From assembly GCA_963669265.1 (NCBI GenBank), contig OY769916.1, positions 1,240,001 to 1,304,000 of the forward strand: 64,000 bases of DNA, given 5' to 3'. Source of the stretch: SZUA-547 sp963669265. Lineage in GTDB: Bacteria > Pseudomonadota > Alphaproteobacteria > Rhodobacterales > Rhodobacteraceae. Positions 20,401 to 27,554 of the stretch are shown here, piece after piece. The notes under the pieces were generated by a model. It was not told where the DNA came from. It searched no databases and was given only the letters and a program-made list of their open reading frames with translations. The stretch's first letter is position 1. Each line of letters opens with the position of its first letter. Position numbers and translations under genes: made by a program.

Positions 20401-21072
20401 CTGCTCCGGGGCGCGCCCATCCGCATTCCGGCCGGTCCGGGCCTACCCCTCGGCGGGGTCGAGCCGGAAGCCTGCCCGGTCATCGCGCCCTTTCGACAGG
20501 GCGGTAAGTGCTGGTTCTCGACCCCGGCGAAAGGAGAGGAAAGGGCCCGAACGCAGCAATGCGTCACCAGCGGGGGCGTTTTCCTGGTGAATGGGGTTTG
20601 CTATTTGGTGCCGCCCGGCGCGACAGACCGCGTGGCGCGCGCGCGACTCTGCATTCCTACGCTAAAAGGTCGGAAGTGCACCTATTCGCCATGCGTGCCG
20701 CCATACAAGGCTGATGGCGCGGAATGCGTCGCAAATCTTCCCGCGGTAAAGGCGCCCAGTCCAAGTCCGAAATCGGTGTGCCTCGGAATCGAGATCAGCG
20801 GCCGCTGCTACAATGCGACGAAGCTGCCCCGGCTCGGCGCGCCGAAGGACGGCATCGATACCAAGTGCCCCGCATTTCGTCCGGTTTTCGTAAATGACCG
20901 CTGCTGGGCCATCCCGCCGACGCCGAAGATCCAAACCGGCCGGTTGCCGGCGATGTGCAAGGCGATCGGTATCCCCTGCGAGGGCGACGTCGTCGGCCAT
21001 TTCGGTCGGGCGGTGACGGCCGTGGTCGGCGGGGCGACGGCAACTCTCATCAAACCCTTTGAGGTCCGCTGA
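17407..21072 (+). CDS. Large exported protein with beta-type repeats and a Cys-module tail
   Basis: Unrecognised family. From the TTG at 17407 there are 1221 codons, but the same frame is open from 17185. It encodes there a signal-peptide-like stretch (FWRTALLSLCLNLPSQAVAQ), yet no ATG, GTG or TTG is available. The body is strand-rich with a repeated motif: LSGRMDGEWRQPFGLDWLDL near residue 355, LSGGMIADEPWRRPFGVGWL near 688 and a weaker ISGALHGTWS near 835. The C-terminal 200 residues hold at least five modules of the form C-x(8-12)-G/N-x-C-W/Y, suggesting disulfides outside the cytoplasm. The stop overlaps the next start by one base, so the two products probably work together. Surface or envelope location is inferred. 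Confidence 0.75.
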   Translation: MRRQITLTGGASAELILARNSNDQTFAVVRPEALSLGELLQAPALSNLVAPEIAFLIAPSRSSDTALDVAALPAPVRAALTWYPTGQEITLAPGVNVFSRVPLSVLPAPLARMLGMNPQGDIPVQGVMDGYAGMRLIARPQLRAPRFDALPALFENPSLDEPVIEIASTITGAMLRFTGEVGATVNGRAIRFSAETLAPLGRGASRLELHLNSEQSFGVPGLPDGVMLDTPTARIGLGGAGLQAEVSGALVVGGDSFGVTVGVAGEGSPFVRFSAERAGSRELAGLLEALGRTELARRLPEFDALRDLELMLRPGEGGTLQGRRVINRELDGEMRRFDVAMRLALGSGAGNMRLSGRMDGEWRQPFGLDWLDLSNVGILLEGEREAAFYANMAVGGTQTRVELGFDADGARLSGSASQLGFADLDRFLREGLGASPLAPLRRSAIANQRFRDLRFEIGLGKTKAFSIGGVARHQGRDAPFLISARKGVGKSQAVFGLRLDQFSLADASSTLKGTLAEELYFDKAALLVAATGGRLSPSEMNEAERAFYQGLISGEDAAAIPFGDGLSLLAALPVQEGDFLHGPLGVVGSPQETLLLAGSIPNFLAGGGGALSLAARLPPMRPSFGEKAEPPAWFRSGQLGFVVRLPSKGGPPMIGLEGRMTVFVDDREMAFLVGGSFGGTPLGVTLSGGMIADEPWRRPFGVGWLTLEKVGAQIGVSPKGLDLGFTGNTAIGGKTLRVDTLIGVSPAGVPNNIAFAGSSDSPLGFDDIIQTLQLMIVAAKKTDDRKDPPDLSAALAALPRLEIRPLDAATPMSINFALLPYESELISIESGLRISGALHGTWSARGPSARLAQVDASLGIEGVALESSVNQDIKIDRLQLQDAFLRLDLRTFPPEAALKVRGDLSTPWFRRRINVDVGGEAPLADGLLKVIDILDASGRFTVEFAKQPINAVKNAIAGPNGIFATAGVNQPVWLKHFMEMVGQVSKGSDASPKDLLNDLLRGAPIRIPAGPGLPLGGVEPEACPVIAPFRQGGKCWFSTPAKGEERARTQQCVTSGGVFLVNGVCYLVPPGATDRVARARLCIPTLKGRKCTYSPCVPPYKADGAECVANLPAVKAPSPSPKSVCLGIEISGRCYNATKLPRLGAPKDGIDTKCPAFRPVFVNDRCWAIPPTPKIQTGRLPAMCKAIGIPCEGDVVGHFGRAVTAVVGGATATLIKPFEVR

Positions 21073-22325
21073 TGACCAAAGGCTGGTTGGCGCCCCTGAT
21101 CGTCGCGCTCGCAATCACCGCTCCGGCGAAGGCCCGGGCGCAGGTCGACCCGGCGCCAGCCGACCTGCGTCCATTCGAAATCGGCCAACTGATGTTCGGA
21201 TTCGAATGGGAGCTTGCGGCGCATGTGGCTTTGGCCACTTCGCAGGGCGCTATGTACATGCCGACCGATGACAAGGAGGCCTACGCCCGCATCGGCGACA
21301 TCAAGATGACGTATGACAGTCAGGCCACCAACGTCTGCGCTTTCAGGGTCGAACTGATCACCGAACCTATGACATTGCAGGGCTTAGACGCGCTGATGGC
21401 GGATTTTCGCGCCGTAGAGCGTGTGCTCGATCGGATCGAAGAGACCGAACCAATCGAAACGCCATGCTGGGAGGGTTTTACAACCCGCCAGAGACCGCTC
21501 TACAGGCCACTGATCCTGCCACAGGCGGCTGCCGCCAGTGGGCACTTGGCGCAAGCGCTGAACAGGTGGCGGGTCCTGGAGAGTGATATCTTGATTGGCT
21601 ACGACGCGCCGTTGAAGGCGCTGAAAAGCCAGCATGTGACCTTCCCCGTTCGGCTTGGCGTCTATCACAAGACGATGACGCAGTTCGTTCACTACCAACG
21701 GGAAACCGCCCAGGCGATCGCAGAGATGGACCCATACATCAAATGGGTCGAACTCGACGATGAGGCGCGGGATGTCTGGTATTTATTCCTGCGCGAGATG
21801 GCGGCTCAGGGCAAAGACATCATAGCTCGCAAGAACTATCTCAGCCCGAAGCCTCGACCCCGGGTGCGCGACCTGTTCCACGCCATTCGATCCCCGCAGC
21901 AACGCGCGAAATTCGCCGATTTGAGGCGTTACTGCACTAAAGACGCGGATATTGCAGAAGGAATGCCGCGACCTTCTGGGCGTGCATACGACAACATGTG
22001 GACCCTCTATTGCACGGAGCCGTATTTCGGCACGGAGACGCCTGGGGATTGCACGAGCATCGAGTTGGATGGCGAGGCCGTGCGCCTTTGTGACGAGTTC
22101 GGCGCGAGACGTGGCGAGCCCTATGTTCCCTTCATTGGATACGAGAGCGAACCTGGCGACCGCGGCGAGGACATTTATTTCCTGGTGGAGGATCGGAAAC
22201 AACGGGCGGTCTCGGCGGTTGTTCCCGACAACACGGACCGCGTCGCCCAGGTGAAAGAGGAACTCCGCAAGCTTCTCTACGACAACATGTATATTCGACG
22301 TCCGGGAAAACTGACCAAAAACTAG
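21072..22325 (+). CDS. Secreted protein of unknown function, coupled to the 1221-aa protein
   Basis: 417 aa starting MTKGWLAPLIVALAITAPAK, then ARAQ, a clear signal peptide. The mature part is mixed alpha/beta with scattered Cys residues (TNVCAFRVE, ETPCWEGF, RRYCTKDAD, LYCTEPYF, PGDCTSIE, VRLCDEFG) that could pair in the periplasm. No family was recognised. Translation is coupled to the upstream gene through a TGATG overlap. It may be a partner or maturation factor for it. Confidence 0.75.
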   Translation: MTKGWLAPLIVALAITAPAKARAQVDPAPADLRPFEIGQLMFGFEWELAAHVALATSQGAMYMPTDDKEAYARIGDIKMTYDSQATNVCAFRVELITEPMTLQGLDALMADFRAVERVLDRIEETEPIETPCWEGFTTRQRPLYRPLILPQAAAASGHLAQALNRWRVLESDILIGYDAPLKALKSQHVTFPVRLGVYHKTMTQFVHYQRETAQAIAEMDPYIKWVELDDEARDVWYLFLREMAAQGKDIIARKNYLSPKPRPRVRDLFHAIRSPQQRAKFADLRRYCTKDADIAEGMPRPSGRAYDNMWTLYCTEPYFGTETPGDCTSIELDGEAVRLCDEFGARRGEPYVPFIGYESEPGDRGEDIYFLVEDRKQRAVSAVVPDNTDRVAQVKEELRKLLYDNMYIRRPGKLTKN

Positions 22326-22757
22326 GAGGCGTCCGGTCTAGCGCTAGAATGTGAAAAACCTCCCCTCTTCAAAGACTTGAAAACGTCTTTGAAATTCTCC
22401 GCCTCACTCTAGATCGAGCGAAAGTGTTGCGGTAGCTTCGAGCCGCCACCGGTCAACCGGCCAAATCACTCGGATGACGGCATTGTCCGCGTAGCGGTAG
22501 TCGATGGAATGCGAACTCCTCGCATCTGCCGCGAACGGCAGGTTCAGAGGTGTGCAACAGCGAAGTTCTGGCACAAGCTCGAGGTCCGGTTTGGGCCGAA
22601 ACGTCGGCTCTGGCCTAGTTGATACCGCTACCAACTGTTGCACTGCTTCGTTGGACAACACCGAACCGTCTGAAATTCGCCGGGAACGCGCAGTCGGCTG
22701 AGTGCTACAGTGCGGCGCACGCGTATGTGGTGCGACAGGACAGATTGGAGATCTGAC
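22326..22757. other. Gap upstream of the chaperone gene
   Basis: A reverse frame at 22404-22661 (about 85 codons, TTG start, with LSNEAVQQLVAV near its N-terminus) is open but matches nothing known to me. The stretch encoding AVQQL recurs near 15255 on the reverse strand. The promoter for the chaperone-effector pair is expected here; no clear -35/-10 was picked out. Confidence 0.35.
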
Positions 22758-23243
22758 ATGACTCTTGCTGAGATTTTATCTGTGATCGGCAAAGAGAGCG
22801 AGGCGGAGTTTCCGGAACTCGGCGATGATGACGGCGTCGTAATCAAACTGCCGAACGGCCTTGAAATCTCGGTCGAGGAGGTCTCCGATCAGGACGGGTT
22901 TTATTTCTACGCAGAACTGGGCGAGTTGCCGTCCAGGGAGCCGCTGGAAGCGATGGCGTTCCTGCTGGAGGCCAACACGTTCGGCGCCGGAACCGGCGGC
23001 GCGTCGCTTGGGCTCGACTTGTCCAGCGGAGTTGTCACCCTATCGCAGGCAATCTGGAATCGCAGCGTCACGGTTGAGGATTTTCTGACCCGATTCGACC
23101 TTTTCAGCGTCTGCGCCTCGACATGGCGCGAAACTCTTTCCGGCGACGACCCGGATTTCGCAACGCTCCGCTTTGAGCAGGAAACACGCGCGCCCGAACC
23201 GACCGAGCCGGACATTCCTGGTTCCGGCTTCATGGCCGTCTGA
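22758..23243 (+). CDS. CesT/Tir-family secretion chaperone-like protein
   Basis: 161 aa, acidic, start at 22758 (MTLAEILSVIGKESEAEFPE) with GGAG upstream. The fold pattern is that of type III secretion chaperones of the CesT class. It has an N-terminal helix, strands (GVVIKLPNGLEISVEE, GFYFYAELGELP), a helix EPLEAMAFLLEANTFG, then GGASLGLDLSSGVVTLSQAI and a final helix DFLTRFDLFSVCASTW. Such chaperones bind the N-terminus of a cognate effector, usually encoded next to them. Here a 636-aa gene follows after 23 bp. No secretion apparatus genes are in the window, so the partner machine is unknown. Confidence 0.72.
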   Translation: MTLAEILSVIGKESEAEFPELGDDDGVVIKLPNGLEISVEEVSDQDGFYFYAELGELPSREPLEAMAFLLEANTFGAGTGGASLGLDLSSGVVTLSQAIWNRSVTVEDFLTRFDLFSVCASTWRETLSGDDPDFATLRFEQETRAPEPTEPDIPGSGFMAV

Positions 23244-23266
23244 AGATTAATCTAAGGAGGCGCGTC

Positions 23267-25177
23267 ATGTCTATCGATCCGAACCAAGGGGCGGCCAATA
23301 CATCGAGTATCTCAACACACTCGGATCAGACGACTATCGACCAGCCCTCGCAGAACAGTCCCCAGATTTCGATCGGCGGGACGCCGATGAATGTCACGAT
23401 CTCGAAAAAGAAAAGTGGGAAATCCAACTGGTCCAAGAAGCTCGCGTCGATCTCGAACAGCATCAAGACGCAAGTCAATAAACTGGGCCGGGCGCCGTCT
23501 CGCATAAAGGAGAGTTGGCAAAAAGGCATGAAGAAGATCGACAGCGTGCTGCATCGCGTCGCCGTGAAGGTTCAGGTCAAGACTCAGAGCGAATCCAAGC
23601 ATATTCAGAGCATGGACACGCTGGCGAAGCAGCTTTTCTCCGGCCACCTCATGGGCACGGACCCTCAGGACCTCAAGGAGCTGAAAGGCGACATCACAGC
23701 CAAGTTCAAACGCGAGTTCAAAGCGCTGAGCAATGCGGATGACGACAAGAAATTTTCCGCGATATTCGACGCCGCCTACATGTTCGAACAGACCGTAAAA
23801 ACCGCGGCGAAGGGAGCGAACCTGCCGTTCAGCCAGCCAAAGATGAACGCGGCGTTGGCGGAAATGCGGACAGATATCGCGGCGAGCATGTGCGCGGCGC
23901 TGAAAGTCGATCCAGCCGACTACGAAAACTGGGTTTCAAAGGCGAAACCGTCCACGCGTCAGATCGCCGACCGCGCCGTCGAGGACGTGATCAAGACGTT
24001 GAACCCGTCTGACTACGAGAGCAAATCGGACTACGCCACGGCGCTTGCCACCGGCATGATCGACCGCATTCGCACCGACATGGCGGAGCGGGGCCGCGGC
24101 GATCCCTATGGCGGATCCTATCAGTCGATCTACGCGCACGATATCGAGCAACTGGCGCAGAATTTTGAGAAACGAATGCGCGACGGCGGCCCGGTGGACT
24201 GGTCGAAGAACCTCCGCGGCAATTGGTTCGAACGGATCGTTCAGCCCAAGATCAAACGCGAAGTCCGAGAGATCGTGACCGACATCGTCGCTATGGAGAA
24301 CCAGGAATCAATCTTTGACGAGAGGGACTGGCAAGTCTTCGACAAGCATGAGCCCGGTAGTCCGGAACGCATTAAAAAGCTCGACGAAATGATTGCGAAG
24401 ATGAAGGCCGAAGACGCGCTGGAGGAAGAGGAAAGAATCGCCGAACGCGAGCGTCTGCGGCAGAAATTCACAGCGATGAAATCCGAGCCGTCCCCGGCCA
24501 TGGACGACGCGAGGAACGAGGACGTGCAAGTCGGGAGCGCGCCCGAACGGATGATCGAAGACGACGTTGAACCGAAACCTTCGATCTCCCCCGATCAGAG
24601 CGTCGAGATCGCTTCGAACGAGCCTGTCGCCGCGCCCGTGAAAATCGAGCCCAAGCAAGCTCCTCTTGCGGAGGAGACCCGCAAGGCGGTGAAAGCTCTT
24701 GTCAAAGAGGCCAAAGAGGCGCTCGCAGATTTGGCGGATATCGACGAGAATCGCTACGAGCGCCGCGAACCCGAAGATCTGAAAAAAGCCGCCCTGATGG
24801 ACGATCTCTGGCGCGCCCAGGCCCACAAGGCCGATATGGGGAGCGGTAAGGGGGACGGCGGCAAGGCCTACAGCATCGACGAATATGGCGCGTTTAGAGA
24901 CGACATGTCGGCGCAACTCGATGCGTTGCTGGAAGACGAGAGCGCACTCAAGAAGATCGACGAATATGTCGAGCGGCAAGTCGCCCTGGGAAACGAACAC
25001 GGCAGGGATTTTTTTGGCGACGCCGTCAAGACGGCGATCAAAGAGAATGTCGATTTCCTGAACGACTACTTCGTCTGGAAAGATTTCAAGAAAGACTCGA
25101 TCAATCCGGACGGCGACTCGCCCGGGCGTCGCTTCGTCGGCGCGTTGACGAACCATCCGGGGCCCAAGCAGACGTGA
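23267..25177 (+). CDS. Putative effector of the CesT-like chaperone
   Basis: 636 aa, unrecognised. A strong AAGGAGG site precedes the ATG. The first 40 residues are Ser/Thr/Gln/Asn-rich and disordered-looking (NTSSISTHSDQTTIDQPSQN), as in type III secretion signals. A basic segment follows (ISKKKSGKSNWSKKL). The rest is largely helical and charged, with a coiled-coil-like run around residues 370-410 (EEEERIAERERLRQKF), a Pro/Glu linker and a C-terminal helical domain. There is no transmembrane helix. The gene order chaperone-effector is the main support for the call. It could instead be a structural or cytoplasmic protein. Confidence 0.6.
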   Translation: MSIDPNQGAANTSSISTHSDQTTIDQPSQNSPQISIGGTPMNVTISKKKSGKSNWSKKLASISNSIKTQVNKLGRAPSRIKESWQKGMKKIDSVLHRVAVKVQVKTQSESKHIQSMDTLAKQLFSGHLMGTDPQDLKELKGDITAKFKREFKALSNADDDKKFSAIFDAAYMFEQTVKTAAKGANLPFSQPKMNAALAEMRTDIAASMCAALKVDPADYENWVSKAKPSTRQIADRAVEDVIKTLNPSDYESKSDYATALATGMIDRIRTDMAERGRGDPYGGSYQSIYAHDIEQLAQNFEKRMRDGGPVDWSKNLRGNWFERIVQPKIKREVREIVTDIVAMENQESIFDERDWQVFDKHEPGSPERIKKLDEMIAKMKAEDALEEEERIAERERLRQKFTAMKSEPSPAMDDARNEDVQVGSAPERMIEDDVEPKPSISPDQSVEIASNEPVAAPVKIEPKQAPLAEETRKAVKALVKEAKEALADLADIDENRYERREPEDLKKAALMDDLWRAQAHKADMGSGKGDGGKAYSIDEYGAFRDDMSAQLDALLEDESALKKIDEYVERQVALGNEHGRDFFGDAVKTAIKENVDFLNDYFVWKDFKKDSINPDGDSPGRRFVGALTNHPGPKQT

Positions 25178-25668
25178 CGGCGGCTGGCGCCCGGTGGGCC
25201 TCCGCGACGCTCGTACACTGCGCCTATCGGTAGCCTCATAGGAAACGGGGTTGAAGCGGGGTGGCGTTCTCGTGGCATTCGCCCATGAGTAAGCGTAACC
25301 TGTTCGCGTAATTAAACACTTGCCCTGAGATCATCCACGTTGCTGTGATGATGCATGCTCGTTCTTGGTGCTGAGCCGACATCTGGATGTCTGAGAAATG
25401 GTTTTGTTTTGGGCTCGAAGCCTCCGTTTACCGCATCACAACCAACTTTTGCTGTGCGGACAAAGCCGTCATTTTAGTTGTACGTAAGTCCGTTCCTGAT
25501 CCGCAATCGAGTTCACTAGCCTGAATCGAGCGGTTTGATGGCCGAGGCCTGCGCAAGTTCTGAAATTCGAAGATTGGGAGTATTCGATAGTTGGCGGCGG
25601 GGCTTGCGCTCTGTACGCGCCATCTATTTCCTGCAAAACGCCGTTCAACTTAATCGCCGGATTGCTCC
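25178..25668. other. Gap between the effector candidate and the permease
   Basis: 491 bp, lower in GC than the neighbours. No gene, RNA or clear terminator seen. It must hold the promoter of the permease gene. Confidence 0.5.
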
Positions 25669-27483
25669 ATGTCCGCAGACGCACAATTTGTCTTCGCGCT
25701 CACGGCGATCGCCGCGGCGATGATGGCGAGCAATCGGGTGCGCTTCGATCTGGTCGCCATGATCGTCGTGCTCGCATTGGTCCTGAGCGGGGTTCAGACG
25801 CCGGACCAGGCGCTGTCGGGCTTCGGCAGCACCGTCGTCATCATGGTCGCCGGTCTGCTCATTATCGGTGAGATGTTGGACCGAACAGGCGTCGCCCGAT
25901 CCGTCGGCGACCTGATTTTGAAAAAGGGCGGCGGCGACGAGACTCGCCTTTTGGTTCTGCTGATGATCGGAGCGGCGATCCTCGGCTCTGTGATGAGCTC
26001 CACGGCGATCGTCGCGATCTTCATCCCGATCATCGTCCGGATCGCGTCAGAGACCGGTCTCGCCAAATCCAGGCTCTTGTTGCCGATGTCCTACGCTGCG
26101 TTGATCAGCGGTATGCTGACCCTGATCGCCACCCCGCCAAATCTCGTGGTCAGCGATTCTCTGGTGGAGAGCGGCTTCGCTCCACTAGGGTTCTTCAGCT
26201 TCTTTCCCATTGGAGCGGCGATTCTGATGGCCGCCATCGCGTATTTTTTGCTGATCGGCAAGCGCTTGCTGGGCGAAGGCGACGTTGAAGACGCCATGGG
26301 CGGCGGGGGAGCGCGCTCGCTCGAAGATATTGTGGCGACCTATCGACTGGGCGAACAGCTTCATGTTCTTCGCGTCGACCGAGATCCTAAAACGTCGATA
26401 GACATGTCCGCATTTTCGGGTCGCGTGAAGGTTCTCGCCCGACGGCGCCCCAAGCCCGTTCTTGGCGGCGAGCCGATGCTCTACGCGCCGGGCATGGAGT
26501 TTCGCCTCGGCGATCAATTGCTTGTCGTCGCAAGCGCTGAGGATATCGATGCGATCGTCGATGGGCGAGACTTCAGCCGCGACCCGCACGCGCAACTCTA
26601 TAGCGGCGTTTGGATATCAAAGGTCGGCGCGGCCGACATCATGGTGCATCCGGAAGCGCGGGAAATTGGCCATTCCATCGCTGAGCTGGAGTTCGCCGAA
26701 ACCTTCGGGCTGGAAGTGCTCGCCGGGCTCAGAGGCGGCAAACCGATCGCCGAGTTGAGGAACGTCAAGCTGAAAGCTGGCGACCGGCTGCTCGTGGCGG
26801 GCGGCTGGGACAGGATCGACGAGATCGTGGCGCGAAATCATGAATTTGTGCTCGTCAGTCAGCCCGGCGAGCGGCGGGATGCGCCTCCAGCGATCAACAA
26901 GTTCGCCATCGCGCTGGCGATCCTCGCGGGCATGGTGGCGCTCAGCGTGTTTAATATTGTGCCGGTTGTCGTCGCGGTGATCCTTGCGGCCGTTTCGGCG
27001 ATCGCGGCTGGAACAATGTCTGCCGATCAGGCCTATCGTTCCATCCACTGGAGCAGTATCGTGCTGGTGGCGGGCATGTTGCCCTTGGCGGACGCCATGC
27101 AGTCGACCGGCGCCTCGCAAATCGTCGTTGACTGGTTGCTCAACTCGTTCGGAGAGGCGTCGCCATACAAGATGATGGCCGTGCTGTTCGTTCTGACCGC
27201 AGGCCTCAGCCTTGTGCTATCCAACACGGCCTCGGCGGTTCTTGTGGCGCCCATCGCCATTGTTGCCGCGGAGAATTTGGGCGTCTCCCCATACCCGCTG
27301 GCGGTCACTGTTCTGATCGCAGCATCGGCTGCGTTCTCATCACCGGTGGCGACGCCAGTCGTCACGCTCGTGGTCGCGCCCGGCGGGTACAGTTTCGCGG
27401 ATTTCCTGAAAGTGGGACTGCCGTTGACACTGGTGGTCGGCGTCATCACCGTATTTCTGACACCGCTTGTGTTTCCATTGTAG
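25669..27483 (+). CDS. SLC13/DASS-type permease with two TrkA-C domains
   Basis: 604 aa. Two transmembrane bundles (about residues 1-200 and 410-604) surround two cytosolic RCK_C/TrkA-C domains (about 215-400; LYAPGMEFRLGDQLLVVA and NVKLKAGDRLLVAGG). The re-entrant motifs SSTAIVAIFIP and IATPPNLVVSD, and later LSNTASAVLVAPIA and FSSPVATPV, are those of sodium-coupled anion (sulfate or dicarboxylate) carriers. It converges on the alkylsulfatase gene 71 bp away, so transport of sulfate or of the released product is a reasonable guess. Substrate unproven. Confidence 0.88.
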   Translation: MSADAQFVFALTAIAAAMMASNRVRFDLVAMIVVLALVLSGVQTPDQALSGFGSTVVIMVAGLLIIGEMLDRTGVARSVGDLILKKGGGDETRLLVLLMIGAAILGSVMSSTAIVAIFIPIIVRIASETGLAKSRLLLPMSYAALISGMLTLIATPPNLVVSDSLVESGFAPLGFFSFFPIGAAILMAAIAYFLLIGKRLLGEGDVEDAMGGGGARSLEDIVATYRLGEQLHVLRVDRDPKTSIDMSAFSGRVKVLARRRPKPVLGGEPMLYAPGMEFRLGDQLLVVASAEDIDAIVDGRDFSRDPHAQLYSGVWISKVGAADIMVHPEAREIGHSIAELEFAETFGLEVLAGLRGGKPIAELRNVKLKAGDRLLVAGGWDRIDEIVARNHEFVLVSQPGERRDAPPAINKFAIALAILAGMVALSVFNIVPVVVAVILAAVSAIAAGTMSADQAYRSIHWSSIVLVAGMLPLADAMQSTGASQIVVDWLLNSFGEASPYKMMAVLFVLTAGLSLVLSNTASAVLVAPIAIVAAENLGVSPYPLAVTVLIAASAAFSSPVATPVVTLVVAPGGYSFADFLKVGLPLTLVVGVITVFLTPLVFPL

Positions 27484-27554
27484 AAGCCTTTCCAATGTTT
27501 TGCGCCGCCACAAGGCTTCGGAGCGGCACATTAAAAATCATACAGAGGAGCCAA

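Noticed and set aside
22404..22661. 85-aa reverse ORF before the chaperone gene
   Set aside because: Weak start and no family; the AVQQL-coding stretch seen also near 15255 might be a repeat remnant.
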